Below are positions 1 through 5,863 of a stretch of 6,774 nucleotides of DNA, one piece after another. Each line of letters opens with the position of its first letter. Positions within the stretch are counted from its first letter, which is position 1. The DNA lies in the NCBI GenBank assembly GCA_031273965.1, contig JAISQX010000124.1, forward strand, positions 1 through 6,774, written 5' to 3'. This DNA is from Clostridiales bacterium (lineage in GTDB: Bacteria; Bacillota; Clostridia; Christensenellales; JAISNN01). The position numbers and the translations under genes were made by a program. The notes below the pieces were generated by a model that saw only the letters and a list, made by a program, of their open reading frames with translations, searched no databases and was not told the origin of the DNA.

Positions 1-83
1 CTCTCGTTGAGTCCGCCGAGCGGATTGCCGGATATGGCGCCCGGAGTTCTTTCCGGACGGGGATTGTTATTTAAAAAAGACAT
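1..83 (-). CDS. Unidentified protein, N-terminal fragment (continues beyond the left edge)
   Basis: A minus-strand ATG at 83-81 opens a frame that stays open for 27 codons to the window edge. It is preceded by a full GGAGGT ribosome binding site (95-100) with an 11-base spacer, which makes this a credible start. The visible N-terminus begins MSFLNNNPRPERTPGAI and continues with a GNPLGG segment. It is rich in Asn, Pro, Gly and Arg, with no signal peptide or membrane segment, so it looks like a disordered, soluble N-terminal tail. From memory, an ERTPG...GNPL-type opening resembles uncharacterised clostridial proteins, but I cannot verify that and assign no function. It lies downstream of the ATPase operon terminator on the same strand, so it probably has its own promoter. 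Confidence 0.72.
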   Translation of the reverse strand, partial: MSFLNNNPRPERTPGAISGNPLGGLNE

Positions 84-233
84 AAAAATTATGTACCTCC
101 GTTTTGTTTTACTGATAACATTATATGTAAGTAGTATTTAATAAGTTACATGTTTTTTCTGAACGGGAAGGTTTTCGGGGCAGACGATTGCGGGCGGATG
201 AATTTTTATTTAGTAATTTCAATCGCTTAAAAT
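84..233. other. Intergenic region upstream of the left-edge gene
   Basis: No coding frame is supported here. On the minus strand a TATAAT hexamer (120-125) lies about 40 bases before the ATG at 83 and could be a -10 element. There is no convincing -35 at 16-18 bases, and no TG extension. The wider string CATATAAT (120-127) also resembles a SigE-type -10 with one mismatch, but the matching -35 is not clear. An AT-rich dyad, ATGTAA (125-130) and TTACAT (146-151) with a 15-base loop, overlaps this putative -10 and could be an operator. Both assignments are weak. Confidence 0.35.
95..100 (-). promoter_or_regulatory. Ribosome binding site of the left-edge gene
   Basis: On the minus strand this reads GGAGGT, a near-perfect anti-Shine-Dalgarno match 11 bases before the ATG at 83. 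It is the main evidence that the short frame at the left edge is a real gene start. Confidence 0.75.
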
Positions 234-266
234 AAAAAAAGCCGCGTATTTTGTGATTTACGCGAC
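234..266 (-). terminator. Intrinsic terminator of the lipid kinase-ATPase operon
   Basis: On the minus strand GTCGCGTA (266-259) pairs with TACGCGGC (248-241) to give an 8-bp stem with one G-T wobble and a 10-base loop. A run of seven T (240-234) follows directly. It lies about 24 bases past the ATPase stop codon, in the right orientation and position to end that operon before the left-edge gene. Confidence 0.9.
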
Positions 267-289
267 TTTCGCCATTTCTTTGGAATGCG

Positions 290-2914
290 TTATTTCGATT
301 TTTTCGCGATGGCTTTCGCGATAAATTTTACAATCTCAATGACGATAAGCGGGACGAACGCCAATCCCAGCGCAATAAGGTAGAGGTGCCACGGCAAAGG
401 ACAAAGACCGAACGCCGTATTTATTCCCGGAACAAAAACTACGAAGAGCATGAGGGCAAATCCGGCGAGAGCCGCCATGTTTAGGTTCTTGTTTGAAAAA
501 GGATTGCCCGCAAAAAGCGAACGTTCAGAGCGCATGTTAAAGGAATGAACTATCTGAGTAAGGGCGAGAATGATAAACGCCGTGGTCTGCGCTCCGATAT
601 GGCTGCCGGTAATTATCGAACCTAGGTAATAGCCAAGTAACGTCAGACCGCCGAACATAATTCCTTGAAGTATAATCCTAAGCCCGAAACCGTGCGCAAA
701 GATGCTTTCGTTTGCCGGTTTGGGTTTTCTTTTCATGACGTCGTCGTCGATTTGCTCCATGCCGAGCGCTATGGCGGGCAGGCTGTCGGTGACGAGATTT
801 ATCCAGAGAAGTTGCATGGACAGAAGCGGAGGCAGATTAAATATTATCATCGCAAAAAACACCGTGAAGATTTCGCCTACGTTTGTGCCCAGGAGATAGC
901 CCACGACCTTCTTTATATTATCGTATATTCCGCGCCCCTCCTTGACGGCTTGAATTATCGTCGCGAAATTGTCGTCCGTCAGCGTGATATCCGCCGCGCC
1001 TTTTGCGACGTCGGTTCCCGTAATACCCATGGCGCACCCGATATCGGCGGCCTTTAACGCGGGCGCGTCGTTTACGCCGTCGCCGGTCATCGCGACGATT
1101 TCACCGCAATTCTGCCACGCTTTGACTATGCGAATCTTGTCGGACGGAGAAACGCGCGCGTAAACCGATATATTTCTTATACGCTTGGTCAGCTCGCCGT
1201 CGGACATCTTCGCCAGCTTTTCGCCGGTAACGGCTTCGTCGCCTTTTGACAAAATGCCCAATTCTTTGGCTATAGCCGAAGCCGTAACGACATGGTCGCC
1301 GGTTATCATTACGGGCTTGATGCCCGCGTTGCGACACTCGACGACGGCGGCTTTCGCTTCGGGGCGGGGCGGGTCTATCATTCCGACAAGTCCCAAAAAG
1401 GTCAGGTTATTTTCCAAGTGGTCTATTTTTATCGCGTGACCGTCATGCAATTCCTTATATGCCACACCGATTACGCGCAAAGCGTTTTTACCCATTTCTT
1501 CGTTCATGGCAGACGCAATCTTTACGCCGCCCTTGACGCAAAGCGGCAAAAGCATATCGCAAGCGCCCTTAACTATTGCGACGCGCTTTCCGTTCATCTC
1601 GTGTACCGTGGTCATAAGTTTTCTGTCCGAGTCAAACGGCAGTTCCGCTATGCGCGGATAGATTGCGTTTAAACGGTCTTTATCCAAGCCGTTCCTTAGG
1701 GCGGCGGCGACTATGGACGTTTCCGTAGGATCGCCCACATGATTTTCTTTACCTTCTTCTATGGCGACGCTGCCGTTGCAACACAAAACCGCGTATGTAA
1801 GAAGCTTTTTTATTTCTTCGGAATTATTTTCGGTTATGTTCTCGGCGGACTGTTTACCGTCGGCAAAGGCTTTTTTTAAGGTCATTCTATTTTGGGTCAG
1901 CGTGCCGGTTTTGTCGGAGCATATGACCGACGCCGAGCCTAAAGTTTCGACGGCGGGCAGACGGCGAATGATAGCGTTTCTTTTTACCATTCTTTGCACG
2001 CCTATCGCCAAAACAATCGTTACCACGGCGGGCAAGCCCTCGGGAATTGCCGAAACGGCGAGCGAAACCGCCGTCATAAAGAGCGTGCGTATGTCGCTCA
2101 TATTAAACACAATGCCGATTACAAATATGAGAGCGCAAGCCGCTAACGCGATAATACCCAGATATTTGCCAAGCTGCGCGAGTTTCTTTTGAAGGGGAGT
2201 GCCGGAATCCTCTTGATTTTTTAGTAACTTGGCTATTTTTCCCATTTCGGTATTCATGCCGGTCGCGGTTACCAAAGCTTTTGCCGTACCGTAGGTTATG
2301 CTGCAACCGGAATAGACCATATTGGTTCGGTCGCCTAAAGGAGAGTCTTCTTTGGGTTCCGCGTCATAGGCTTTATCGGCGGCGACTGATTCGCCCGTAA
2401 GCGCCGATTCTTCGGATTTTAGCGAGGAAGAGGATATAAGCCGCGCGTCCGCGGGCACAAAATCACCGGCTTCCAAAAGTATGATATCTCCCGGAACAAG
2501 CTCTTCGGCGTCTATTACGGCGTCTTTGCCGTCGCGTATTACTTTTGCGTGCGGCGCGGAAAGGTTTTTTAGCGCGTCGAGCGCCTTTTCGGCTTTATTT
2601 TCCTGAGACACGCCCATTATGGCGTTTATTATGACGATAAGAACGATAAGGGAGGGTTCAAAAAATTCGCCCGGCTCGCCGTGCATTACCGCAAGCACAA
2701 ATGAAACGGCGGCGGCGGCAAGCAATATGAGTATCATCACGTCCTTGAATTGCTCCAAAAATTTGATGAGAATACTTTTTTTCTTAACGTCGTCAAGCTT
2801 GTTCTTACCGTACTTCTCGGCGATAAAGGGAAAGGCATTCGAGTTTATTCCCGTTTTTAGGTCGGAGTTGAGTTCTTCCACAAGTGCGTTAATGTTTTTC
2901 GTATGCGCGGGCAT
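290..2914 (-). CDS. P2A-type calcium-transporting P-type ATPase
   Basis: Membrane pump of 874 residues, expected to export Ca2+ (possibly Mn2+) from the cytoplasm using ATP. In order: N-terminal cation-ATPase domain (about 5-75); actuator domain with TGES at 173-176; M4 with PEGLP at 291-295; phosphorylation motif DKTGT with Asp334; nucleotide-binding domain with the KGA motif at 449-451; hinge motif TGDGVNDAP at 610-618; M5-M10 (about 667-867). Aligned by motif to SERCA, the calcium ligands of M4 (Glu292), M5 (Asn678, Glu681) and M6 (Asn706, Thr709, Asp710) are all present. The SERCA M8 Glu908 position appears to be Gln787, as I recall for bacterial YloB/LMCA1-type pumps. Length and ten membrane segments fit the family. 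The start at 2914 has GGAGGT (2925-2930) 10 bases upstream. It is the second gene of an operon, 19 bases after the lipid kinase, with a terminator at 234-266. Ion specificity is inferred. Confidence 0.95.
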   Translation of the reverse strand: MPAHTKNINALVEELNSDLKTGINSNAFPFIAEKYGKNKLDDVKKKSILIKFLEQFKDVMILILLAAAAVSFVLAVMHGEPGEFFEPSLIVLIVIINAIMGVSQENKAEKALDALKNLSAPHAKVIRDGKDAVIDAEELVPGDIILLEAGDFVPADARLISSSSLKSEESALTGESVAADKAYDAEPKEDSPLGDRTNMVYSGCSITYGTAKALVTATGMNTEMGKIAKLLKNQEDSGTPLQKKLAQLGKYLGIIALAACALIFVIGIVFNMSDIRTLFMTAVSLAVSAIPEGLPAVVTIVLAIGVQRMVKRNAIIRRLPAVETLGSASVICSDKTGTLTQNRMTLKKAFADGKQSAENITENNSEEIKKLLTYAVLCCNGSVAIEEGKENHVGDPTETSIVAAALRNGLDKDRLNAIYPRIAELPFDSDRKLMTTVHEMNGKRVAIVKGACDMLLPLCVKGGVKIASAMNEEMGKNALRVIGVAYKELHDGHAIKIDHLENNLTFLGLVGMIDPPRPEAKAAVVECRNAGIKPVMITGDHVVTASAIAKELGILSKGDEAVTGEKLAKMSDGELTKRIRNISVYARVSPSDKIRIVKAWQNCGEIVAMTGDGVNDAPALKAADIGCAMGITGTDVAKGAADITLTDDNFATIIQAVKEGRGIYDNIKKVVGYLLGTNVGEIFTVFFAMIIFNLPPLLSMQLLWINLVTDSLPAIALGMEQIDDDVMKRKPKPANESIFAHGFGLRIILQGIMFGGLTLLGYYLGSIITGSHIGAQTTAFIILALTQIVHSFNMRSERSLFAGNPFSNKNLNMAALAGFALMLFVVFVPGINTAFGLCPLPWHLYLIALGLAFVPLIVIEIVKFIAKAIAKKSK

Positions 2915-2933
2915 AATTAAAATTACCTCCGGT

Positions 2934-3836
2934 TTAATCCTTTTTCAAAATTATCTCAAATTGGTCTTTTTTGTATGTAATTTCCGCGTTTCCTTCGGGT
3001 CCTTTTTCACCGTCGATATTCCATACGGTATTTGACAGGGATTTTACGGACATCTTATTTACGCGTCTTACCACGATATGCTTTGTGTCCTCGACGTTTT
3101 CAACCTTTTTTATATAGGCGCGGAGCATTGAAAACAAGGAGATTATAAGATTAAAAACTCCTTTTTTTCTCTTTGCCAATACCGCGTAAAACGAGTCGTC
3201 GTTGTCAAAGGACAGATGCGACAAATGCAAGCCGCCGACATATGAGTTATTTAAGCCCGCGACGAAAGAATATAACGACTTATGGGTTTCATTGTCGTCA
3301 AGGGTTATTTCAAGCTGTTCGCCGTGTCTGCCTTTGTCCCGAAAAAGAATGTCCAAATAATATGCCAATTTTCCGATTTTACGTTTCAAATTTTGATTAG
3401 CGGTATAGCTTACGCAAGTAAAAATACCCGCGCCTACGAGGTAAGCGGATGGAATGCCGTTTATAAACATAGCGCTCTTCGATACGATTTTTCCGTCCAG
3501 AATAACCTCGACGGCCTCCTTATAGTTGAACGGAATGCCGTTTGAACGCGCGAAGTCGTTTACCGTACCGCAGGGGATATAACCGATTGTCGGGCGTTTT
3601 TCTTTTCCCGCAACGCCGCGAAGGGTTTCGTTAAACGTTCCGTCGCCGCCCAACACGACGAAAAGATCGTATATGTCCGAGTTTTTTTGAGATATTTCCT
3701 CGGCGTTTAAAGTTTCGGTGGTGGAACAAACGTCTACGACGTCATATTTCGTCTTGAGTTTTTCGGTAATTTCCCTTATTTCCTCCGGCTTTTTTGAGTG
3801 ACCGCTGACCGGATTATTGATAATCAAACAATTCAT
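2934..3836 (-). CDS. Diacylglycerol kinase-family lipid kinase (DgkB/YegS type)
   Basis: A 300-residue cytosolic lipid kinase of the DAGK catalytic family, expected to phosphorylate diacylglycerol (or a related lipid) to phosphatidic acid with ATP. In Gram-positives DgkB returns diacylglycerol released by lipoteichoic acid synthesis to phospholipid synthesis. Visible motifs: the N-terminal NPVSG (8-12), the nucleotide-binding GGDGTFNE (63-70), PCGTVNDFAR (88-97), a central GLNNSYVGG segment (194-202), and the C-terminal NIDGE (273-277) close to the conserved DGE motif. Length matches the roughly 300 residues of DgkB. The start ATG at 3836 has AAGGAG (3846-3851) 9 bases upstream. It is the promoter-proximal gene of a minus-strand operon with the calcium-type ATPase. 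The transcript should begin near 3980, leaving a leader of about 140 bases. The lipid substrate could be other than diacylglycerol, because YegS-like kinases vary. Confidence 0.9.
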   Translation of the reverse strand: MNCLIINNPVSGHSKKPEEIREITEKLKTKYDVVDVCSTTETLNAEEISQKNSDIYDLFVVLGGDGTFNETLRGVAGKEKRPTIGYIPCGTVNDFARSNGIPFNYKEAVEVILDGKIVSKSAMFINGIPSAYLVGAGIFTCVSYTANQNLKRKIGKLAYYLDILFRDKGRHGEQLEITLDDNETHKSLYSFVAGLNNSYVGGLHLSHLSFDNDDSFYAVLAKRKKGVFNLIISLFSMLRAYIKKVENVEDTKHIVVRRVNKMSVKSLSNTVWNIDGEKGPEGNAEITYKKDQFEIILKKD

Positions 3837-3986
3837 AAAATAAAACTCCTTGAATCTTTTAATGAAAAAAATAAAATACTTAATTATAGCGCATTACGCG
3901 CACATGATATTACGAAACGGATAATAATTTGTAATTTAAGGTTTATGCCGCGTTAAATAGCCAAAACCCGAATTTCATTTTAACTT

Positions 3987-4014
3987 ATTATACCATAAAT
4001 GCCTATATTGTCAA
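3987..4014 (-). promoter_or_regulatory. SigA-type promoter of the lipid kinase-ATPase operon
   Basis: On the minus strand a consensus -35 TTGACA (4014-4009) is separated by 16 bases from a consensus -10 TATAAT (3992-3987). The -10 is preceded by TGG, giving an extended -10. Transcription should start near 3980, about 140 bases upstream of the lipid kinase ATG. With both hexamers perfect it should be a strong housekeeping promoter. Confidence 0.88.
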
Positions 4015-4053
4015 GAAAATTGAGGATTTAAAAGGTTTTATAAAAAAAATATG

Positions 4054-4081
4054 TTGCGATTTGCGATATTTATGGTATAAT
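4054..4081 (+). promoter_or_regulatory. SigA-type extended -10 promoter of the sua5 operon
   Basis: A -35-like TTGCGA (4054-4059) lies 16 bases before a consensus -10 TATAAT (4076-4081), which carries a TGG extension (4073-4075). Transcription should start near 4088, about 50 bases before the sua5 start. The -35 region is part of a perfect tandem 7-mer, TTGCGAT at 4054-4060 and 4061-4067. The 14-base -10 core is identical to that of the divergent promoter. Confidence 0.85.
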
Positions 4082-4105
4082 TATATAGGAAACAATGAAA
4101 TTTTG

Positions 4106-4137
4106 AAAGGAAGCTTTTGACGTTTCATAAAGAATAA
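4106..4137 (+). promoter_or_regulatory. Shine-Dalgarno and possible six-codon leader frame before sua5
   Basis: The best ribosome binding site in the sua5 leader is AAAGGAAG (4106-4113), which ends 23 bases before the sua5 ATG at 4137, too far for direct initiation. It is well placed for a TTG at 4117. That frame reads six codons (TTG ACG TTT CAT AAA GAA) and stops at TAA 4135-4137, overlapping the sua5 ATG as TAATG. This would allow translational coupling. It is speculative, because TTG frames this short can arise by chance. Confidence 0.3.
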
Positions 4138-5162
4138 TGCCGAAAGAAGAAGATGTAGTTATGATGACGGAGATAATCAGTTCCAACGATAAAAAAGCCA
4201 TGTTGCGCGCCGCCGAGCTAATTAAGCGCGGCGAAACGGTTGCATTTCCGACGGAAACGGTTTACGGATTGGGCGCAAACGCCTTTGACGAGGATGCGGT
4301 AAATAAAATATTTGAGGCGAAAGGACGCCCCGCCGACAATCCGCTTATAGTGCATATTGAGAATATGAATATGATAGGCGATATAGCCGTCGGCATACCC
4401 GATGATTTTTATACCCTGTACGAAAAATTTATGCCGGGACCGCTCACAATAATCTTGCACAGAGGCAAAAAAATCGGAGACAAAGTAACCGCCGGTCTTG
4501 ATACCGTCGCGGTGCGTTTTCCGCGCCACAGAACGGCTTCGGAGCTGATAAAGAAGAGCGGCTGCCCGCTTGCCACGCCTTCGGCTAATCTTTCGGCGCA
4601 TATAAGCCCGACCACGGCAAGACATGTGTACGACGACCTTAACGGCAGGATTCCTTTGATCATAGACGGAGGAGAATGCTCCGTGGGCATAGAATCGACG
4701 GTTCTCGACCTTACGGGAGAAATCCCGCTTGTTTTGCGCCCGGGCGCGGTTACGCTGGATATGCTTAGAAAGGTCTTGAAAGAGGTTGAACAGCTAAATA
4801 AGTATTCGCCTTCGGATACGGGATTATTTTGTAATAAATCGCCGGGCATGAAGTATCGCCATTACAGCCCGAACGCCGATCTTTATATCGCGAACGACGG
4901 TAAAGACGCCAAATTTCTTTATGATACGGCTTTAAAAGACGGAAAAAAGACCGTTATTATAGCAAAGGCGGCGAACGCCGCTCTTTACGGCGACAGGAAT
5001 ATTCTGACTATTCCGGATGATTCGAAGGGCTATGCAAAAAAAATTTATTCGCTTTTGAGGCTTGCGGAACAGTCTTATGGATTTATAGTTTGCGAAAAGC
5101 CCGATTTGAGCGGTAGCGGCGAGTCGGTTTTGAACCGCCTGATAAAGGCGAGCAACAAATAG
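4137..5162 (+). CDS. sua5: L-threonylcarbamoyladenylate synthase (Sua5/YwlC type)
   Basis: Makes threonylcarbamoyl-AMP from threonine, bicarbonate and ATP, the first step of the universal tRNA t6A37 modification; the TsaBDE machinery then transfers the group. The 341 residues comprise an N-terminal YrdC/TsaC domain (about 14-205) and a C-terminal Sua5 domain (about 246-341), the length of B. subtilis YwlC. Visible motifs: FPTETVYGLGANA (37-49), KGRPADNPLIVHI (62-74), FMPGPLT (98-104), PSANLS (148-153) followed by SPT (157-159), ESTVLDL (186-192), LRPGAV (200-205), and the interdomain SPGMKYRHYSP (235-245). The usual SANLSG is SANLSA here, a mild variant. The start is uncertain: 4137 and 4161 (tandem ATGs) both have weak ribosome binding sites, and the conserved domain begins after both. 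The TAATG overlap with the leader frame slightly favours 4137. It is first in a plus-strand operon with the phosphatase. Confidence 0.96.
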   Translation: MPKEEDVVMMTEIISSNDKKAMLRAAELIKRGETVAFPTETVYGLGANAFDEDAVNKIFEAKGRPADNPLIVHIENMNMIGDIAVGIPDDFYTLYEKFMPGPLTIILHRGKKIGDKVTAGLDTVAVRFPRHRTASELIKKSGCPLATPSANLSAHISPTTARHVYDDLNGRIPLIIDGGECSVGIESTVLDLTGEIPLVLRPGAVTLDMLRKVLKEVEQLNKYSPSDTGLFCNKSPGMKYRHYSPNADLYIANDGKDAKFLYDTALKDGKKTVIIAKAANAALYGDRNILTIPDDSKGYAKKIYSLLRLAEQSYGFIVCEKPDLSGSGESVLNRLIKASNK

Positions 5163-5164
5163 GA

Positions 5165-5662
5165 ATGAAAAAAATACTCTTTGTTTGCACGGGCAATACG
5201 TGCCGTTCGCCTATGACGCAATATATTTTTGACAAGCGTGCAAGAGAAAGAGGGATAGACGACGTCCAAGCGTATTCCGCGGGTATTGCCGCGTCGGACG
5301 GCTGTAAAATGTCCGAAAACGCGTTGACGACGCTTAAAGAGGTGTACGATATCGACGCCTCGGATTTTAAAAGCACGCGCATTCGAAGGGAAATGAGTTT
5401 TGAGTACGATTATTTCTTTTGCATGACCGTTCTCCATAAGCTCTTACTGGGCGAGTTGTTCGCTTCGTCGTTCGAAGTCACGGATAAAAGCGCCGGTAAA
5501 ATCTTTTGTATTTCGGAATTTTTTGGAGCGGAGATTTCCGATCCGTACGGTGAAGACGCCGAGGGTTATAAAAATACCGCTTTGGAAATCGGAAAAGCGG
5601 CGGACGCGTTAATCGACAAACTGTTTGCAAAAAAACTAAAGAAGAAAATTAAGCGCGGATAG
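5165..5662 (+). CDS. ywlE: Low-molecular-weight phosphatase, probable protein-arginine phosphatase (YwlE-like)
   Basis: A 165-residue cytosolic phosphatase of the low-molecular-weight PTP fold. The P-loop is CTGNTCRS (8-15), with nucleophile Cys8 and Arg14. The general acid is Asp126 in the DPY motif (126-128). In B. subtilis YwlE, a Thr in the P-loop (CTGNTCRS) instead of the Ile usual in tyrosine phosphatases (CxGNICRS) is the known determinant of phosphoarginine specificity. Thr12 occupies that position here, so removal of McsB-type arginine phosphorylation is the likely role. The gene starts 2 bases after the sua5 stop and has little ribosome binding site of its own (an AGGA about 1 base from the ATG, an AAAGG at 5144-5148), suggesting translational coupling. 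The C-terminal tail (155-165) is strongly Lys-rich. A tyrosine phosphatase role cannot be excluded without finding mcsB in the genome. Confidence 0.9.
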   Translation: MKKILFVCTGNTCRSPMTQYIFDKRARERGIDDVQAYSAGIAASDGCKMSENALTTLKEVYDIDASDFKSTRIRREMSFEYDYFFCMTVLHKLLLGELFASSFEVTDKSAGKIFCISEFFGAEISDPYGEDAEGYKNTALEIGKAADALIDKLFAKKLKKKIKRG

Positions 5663-5823
5663 CGCCTATGCAAGTTAAGACGAGGGAGTTTTAAGTTGCT
5701 TTTTATCCGTTTAAGCGTTTTTTATTTAATGACGGCGAGATAAACTGTGAAATTAACGAAGGCGGACTCTTAGCGGCGGCAAAATGTTTTTTTCACTCGT
5801 ATGCCGTTTCTCCGTCTAAAGCG

Positions 5824-5836
5824 TCAAATAATTTGA
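5824..5836. promoter_or_regulatory. 13-base palindrome, possible operator of the exporter gene
   Basis: TCAAAT (5824-5829) and ATTTGA (5831-5836) form a perfect 6+6 palindrome around a central A, 27 bases before the exporter ATG. The size and placement are compatible with a dimeric regulator such as MarR or TetR types, which often control ABC exporters. No promoter is convincingly visible around it, and AT-rich palindromes of this length occur by chance. Confidence 0.25.
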
Positions 5837-5852
5837 TTCCGTATTTAAAAAC

Positions 5853-5856
5853 GAGG
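5853..5856 (+). promoter_or_regulatory. Ribosome binding site of the exporter gene
   Basis: GAGG, 7 bases before the ATG at 5864. It supports this start over the later in-frame ATGs, and the first membrane helix begins directly downstream. Confidence 0.7.
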
Positions 5857-5863
5857 CTTTGAA

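Larger units (their letters stand above)
3987..4081. repeat. Inverted 14-base promoter cores
   Basis: The sequence ATTTATGGTATAAT occurs on the plus strand at 4068-4081 and on the minus strand at 4000-3987. The two copies form perfect inverted repeats 67 bases apart, each ending in the -10 hexamer of one of the two divergent promoters. Identity covers the extended -10 plus five upstream bases, which is more than the SigA consensus requires. Confidence 0.8.
3837..4136. other. Divergent intergenic regulatory region
   Basis: This 300-base AT-rich gap separates the minus-strand lipid kinase operon from the plus-strand sua5 operon and holds one good promoter for each direction (listed separately). 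The minus-strand leader, about 3837-3980, has no T-box, riboswitch or attenuator that I can recognise. The plus-strand leader is short, about 50 bases. No gene is supported except a speculative six-codon leader frame just before sua5. Confidence 0.8.
5663..5863 (+). other. Gap between the phosphatase and ABC exporter genes, with a possible broken small gene
   Basis: No intact gene is supported and no terminator with a T-run is seen. A frame from 5695 stays open for 55 codons and stops with TGA at 5860-5862, one base before the exporter ATG, but it has no usable early start codon. Its codons (GCG, TCG, CCG, GAC, GGC) resemble neighbouring genes. A GAGGGAG ribosome binding site (5682-5688) sits 7 bases before a TTG at 5696, which is in a different frame and stops after 15 codons (TAA at 5741-5743). 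The two frames would join if the T-run at 5718-5723 were one T longer, giving about 56 residues. It could be a decayed or mis-sequenced small gene, or chance. I recognise no family. Confidence 0.35.

Noticed and set aside
125..158. ATGTAA/TTACAT hairpin followed by six T as a plus-strand terminator
   Set aside because: The stem is only six A-T-rich pairs and there is no plus-strand gene upstream for it to end.
665..2306. Several open frames of 64-143 codons inside the ATPase gene, on both strands
   Set aside because: They lie fully within a well-supported 874-residue P-type ATPase, carry no recognisable motifs, have unnatural compositions, and lack ribosome binding sites.
2619..3035. Plus-strand open frame of 138 codons across the lipid kinase-ATPase junction
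   Set aside because: It is antisense to two clear genes and their intergenic ribosome binding site. Its sequence is low-complexity Ser/Ala/Ile with no family signature.
3173..3545. Two plus-strand open frames of 75 and 87 codons inside the lipid kinase gene
   Set aside because: Antisense shadows of a motif-complete kinase with no supporting start signals.
3889..3901. GCGC-ATTAC-GCGC hairpin in the lipid kinase leader
   Set aside because: Only four self-complementary base pairs and no T-run or conserved riboswitch features, so it is not supported as a regulatory RNA.
3883..3911. Second minus-strand TATAAT (3883-3888) as a downstream promoter of the lipid kinase
   Set aside because: No acceptable -35 at 16-18 bases and no TG extension. 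The promoter at 3987-4014 is far better.
4218..5437. Four minus-strand open frames of 99-146 codons opposite sua5 and the phosphatase
   Set aside because: They oppose two genes with intact catalytic motifs and show Arg/Ser-rich shadow composition.
5653..5665. GCGC-GGATA-GCGC hairpin at the end of the phosphatase gene as a terminator
   Set aside because: The stem is four base pairs, overlaps the stop codon, and is not followed by a T-run.
5668..5694. Eight-codon frame ATG 5668 to TAA 5692-5694 after the phosphatase
   Set aside because: Too short, no ribosome binding site at a suitable distance, and no sign of conservation that can be judged here.
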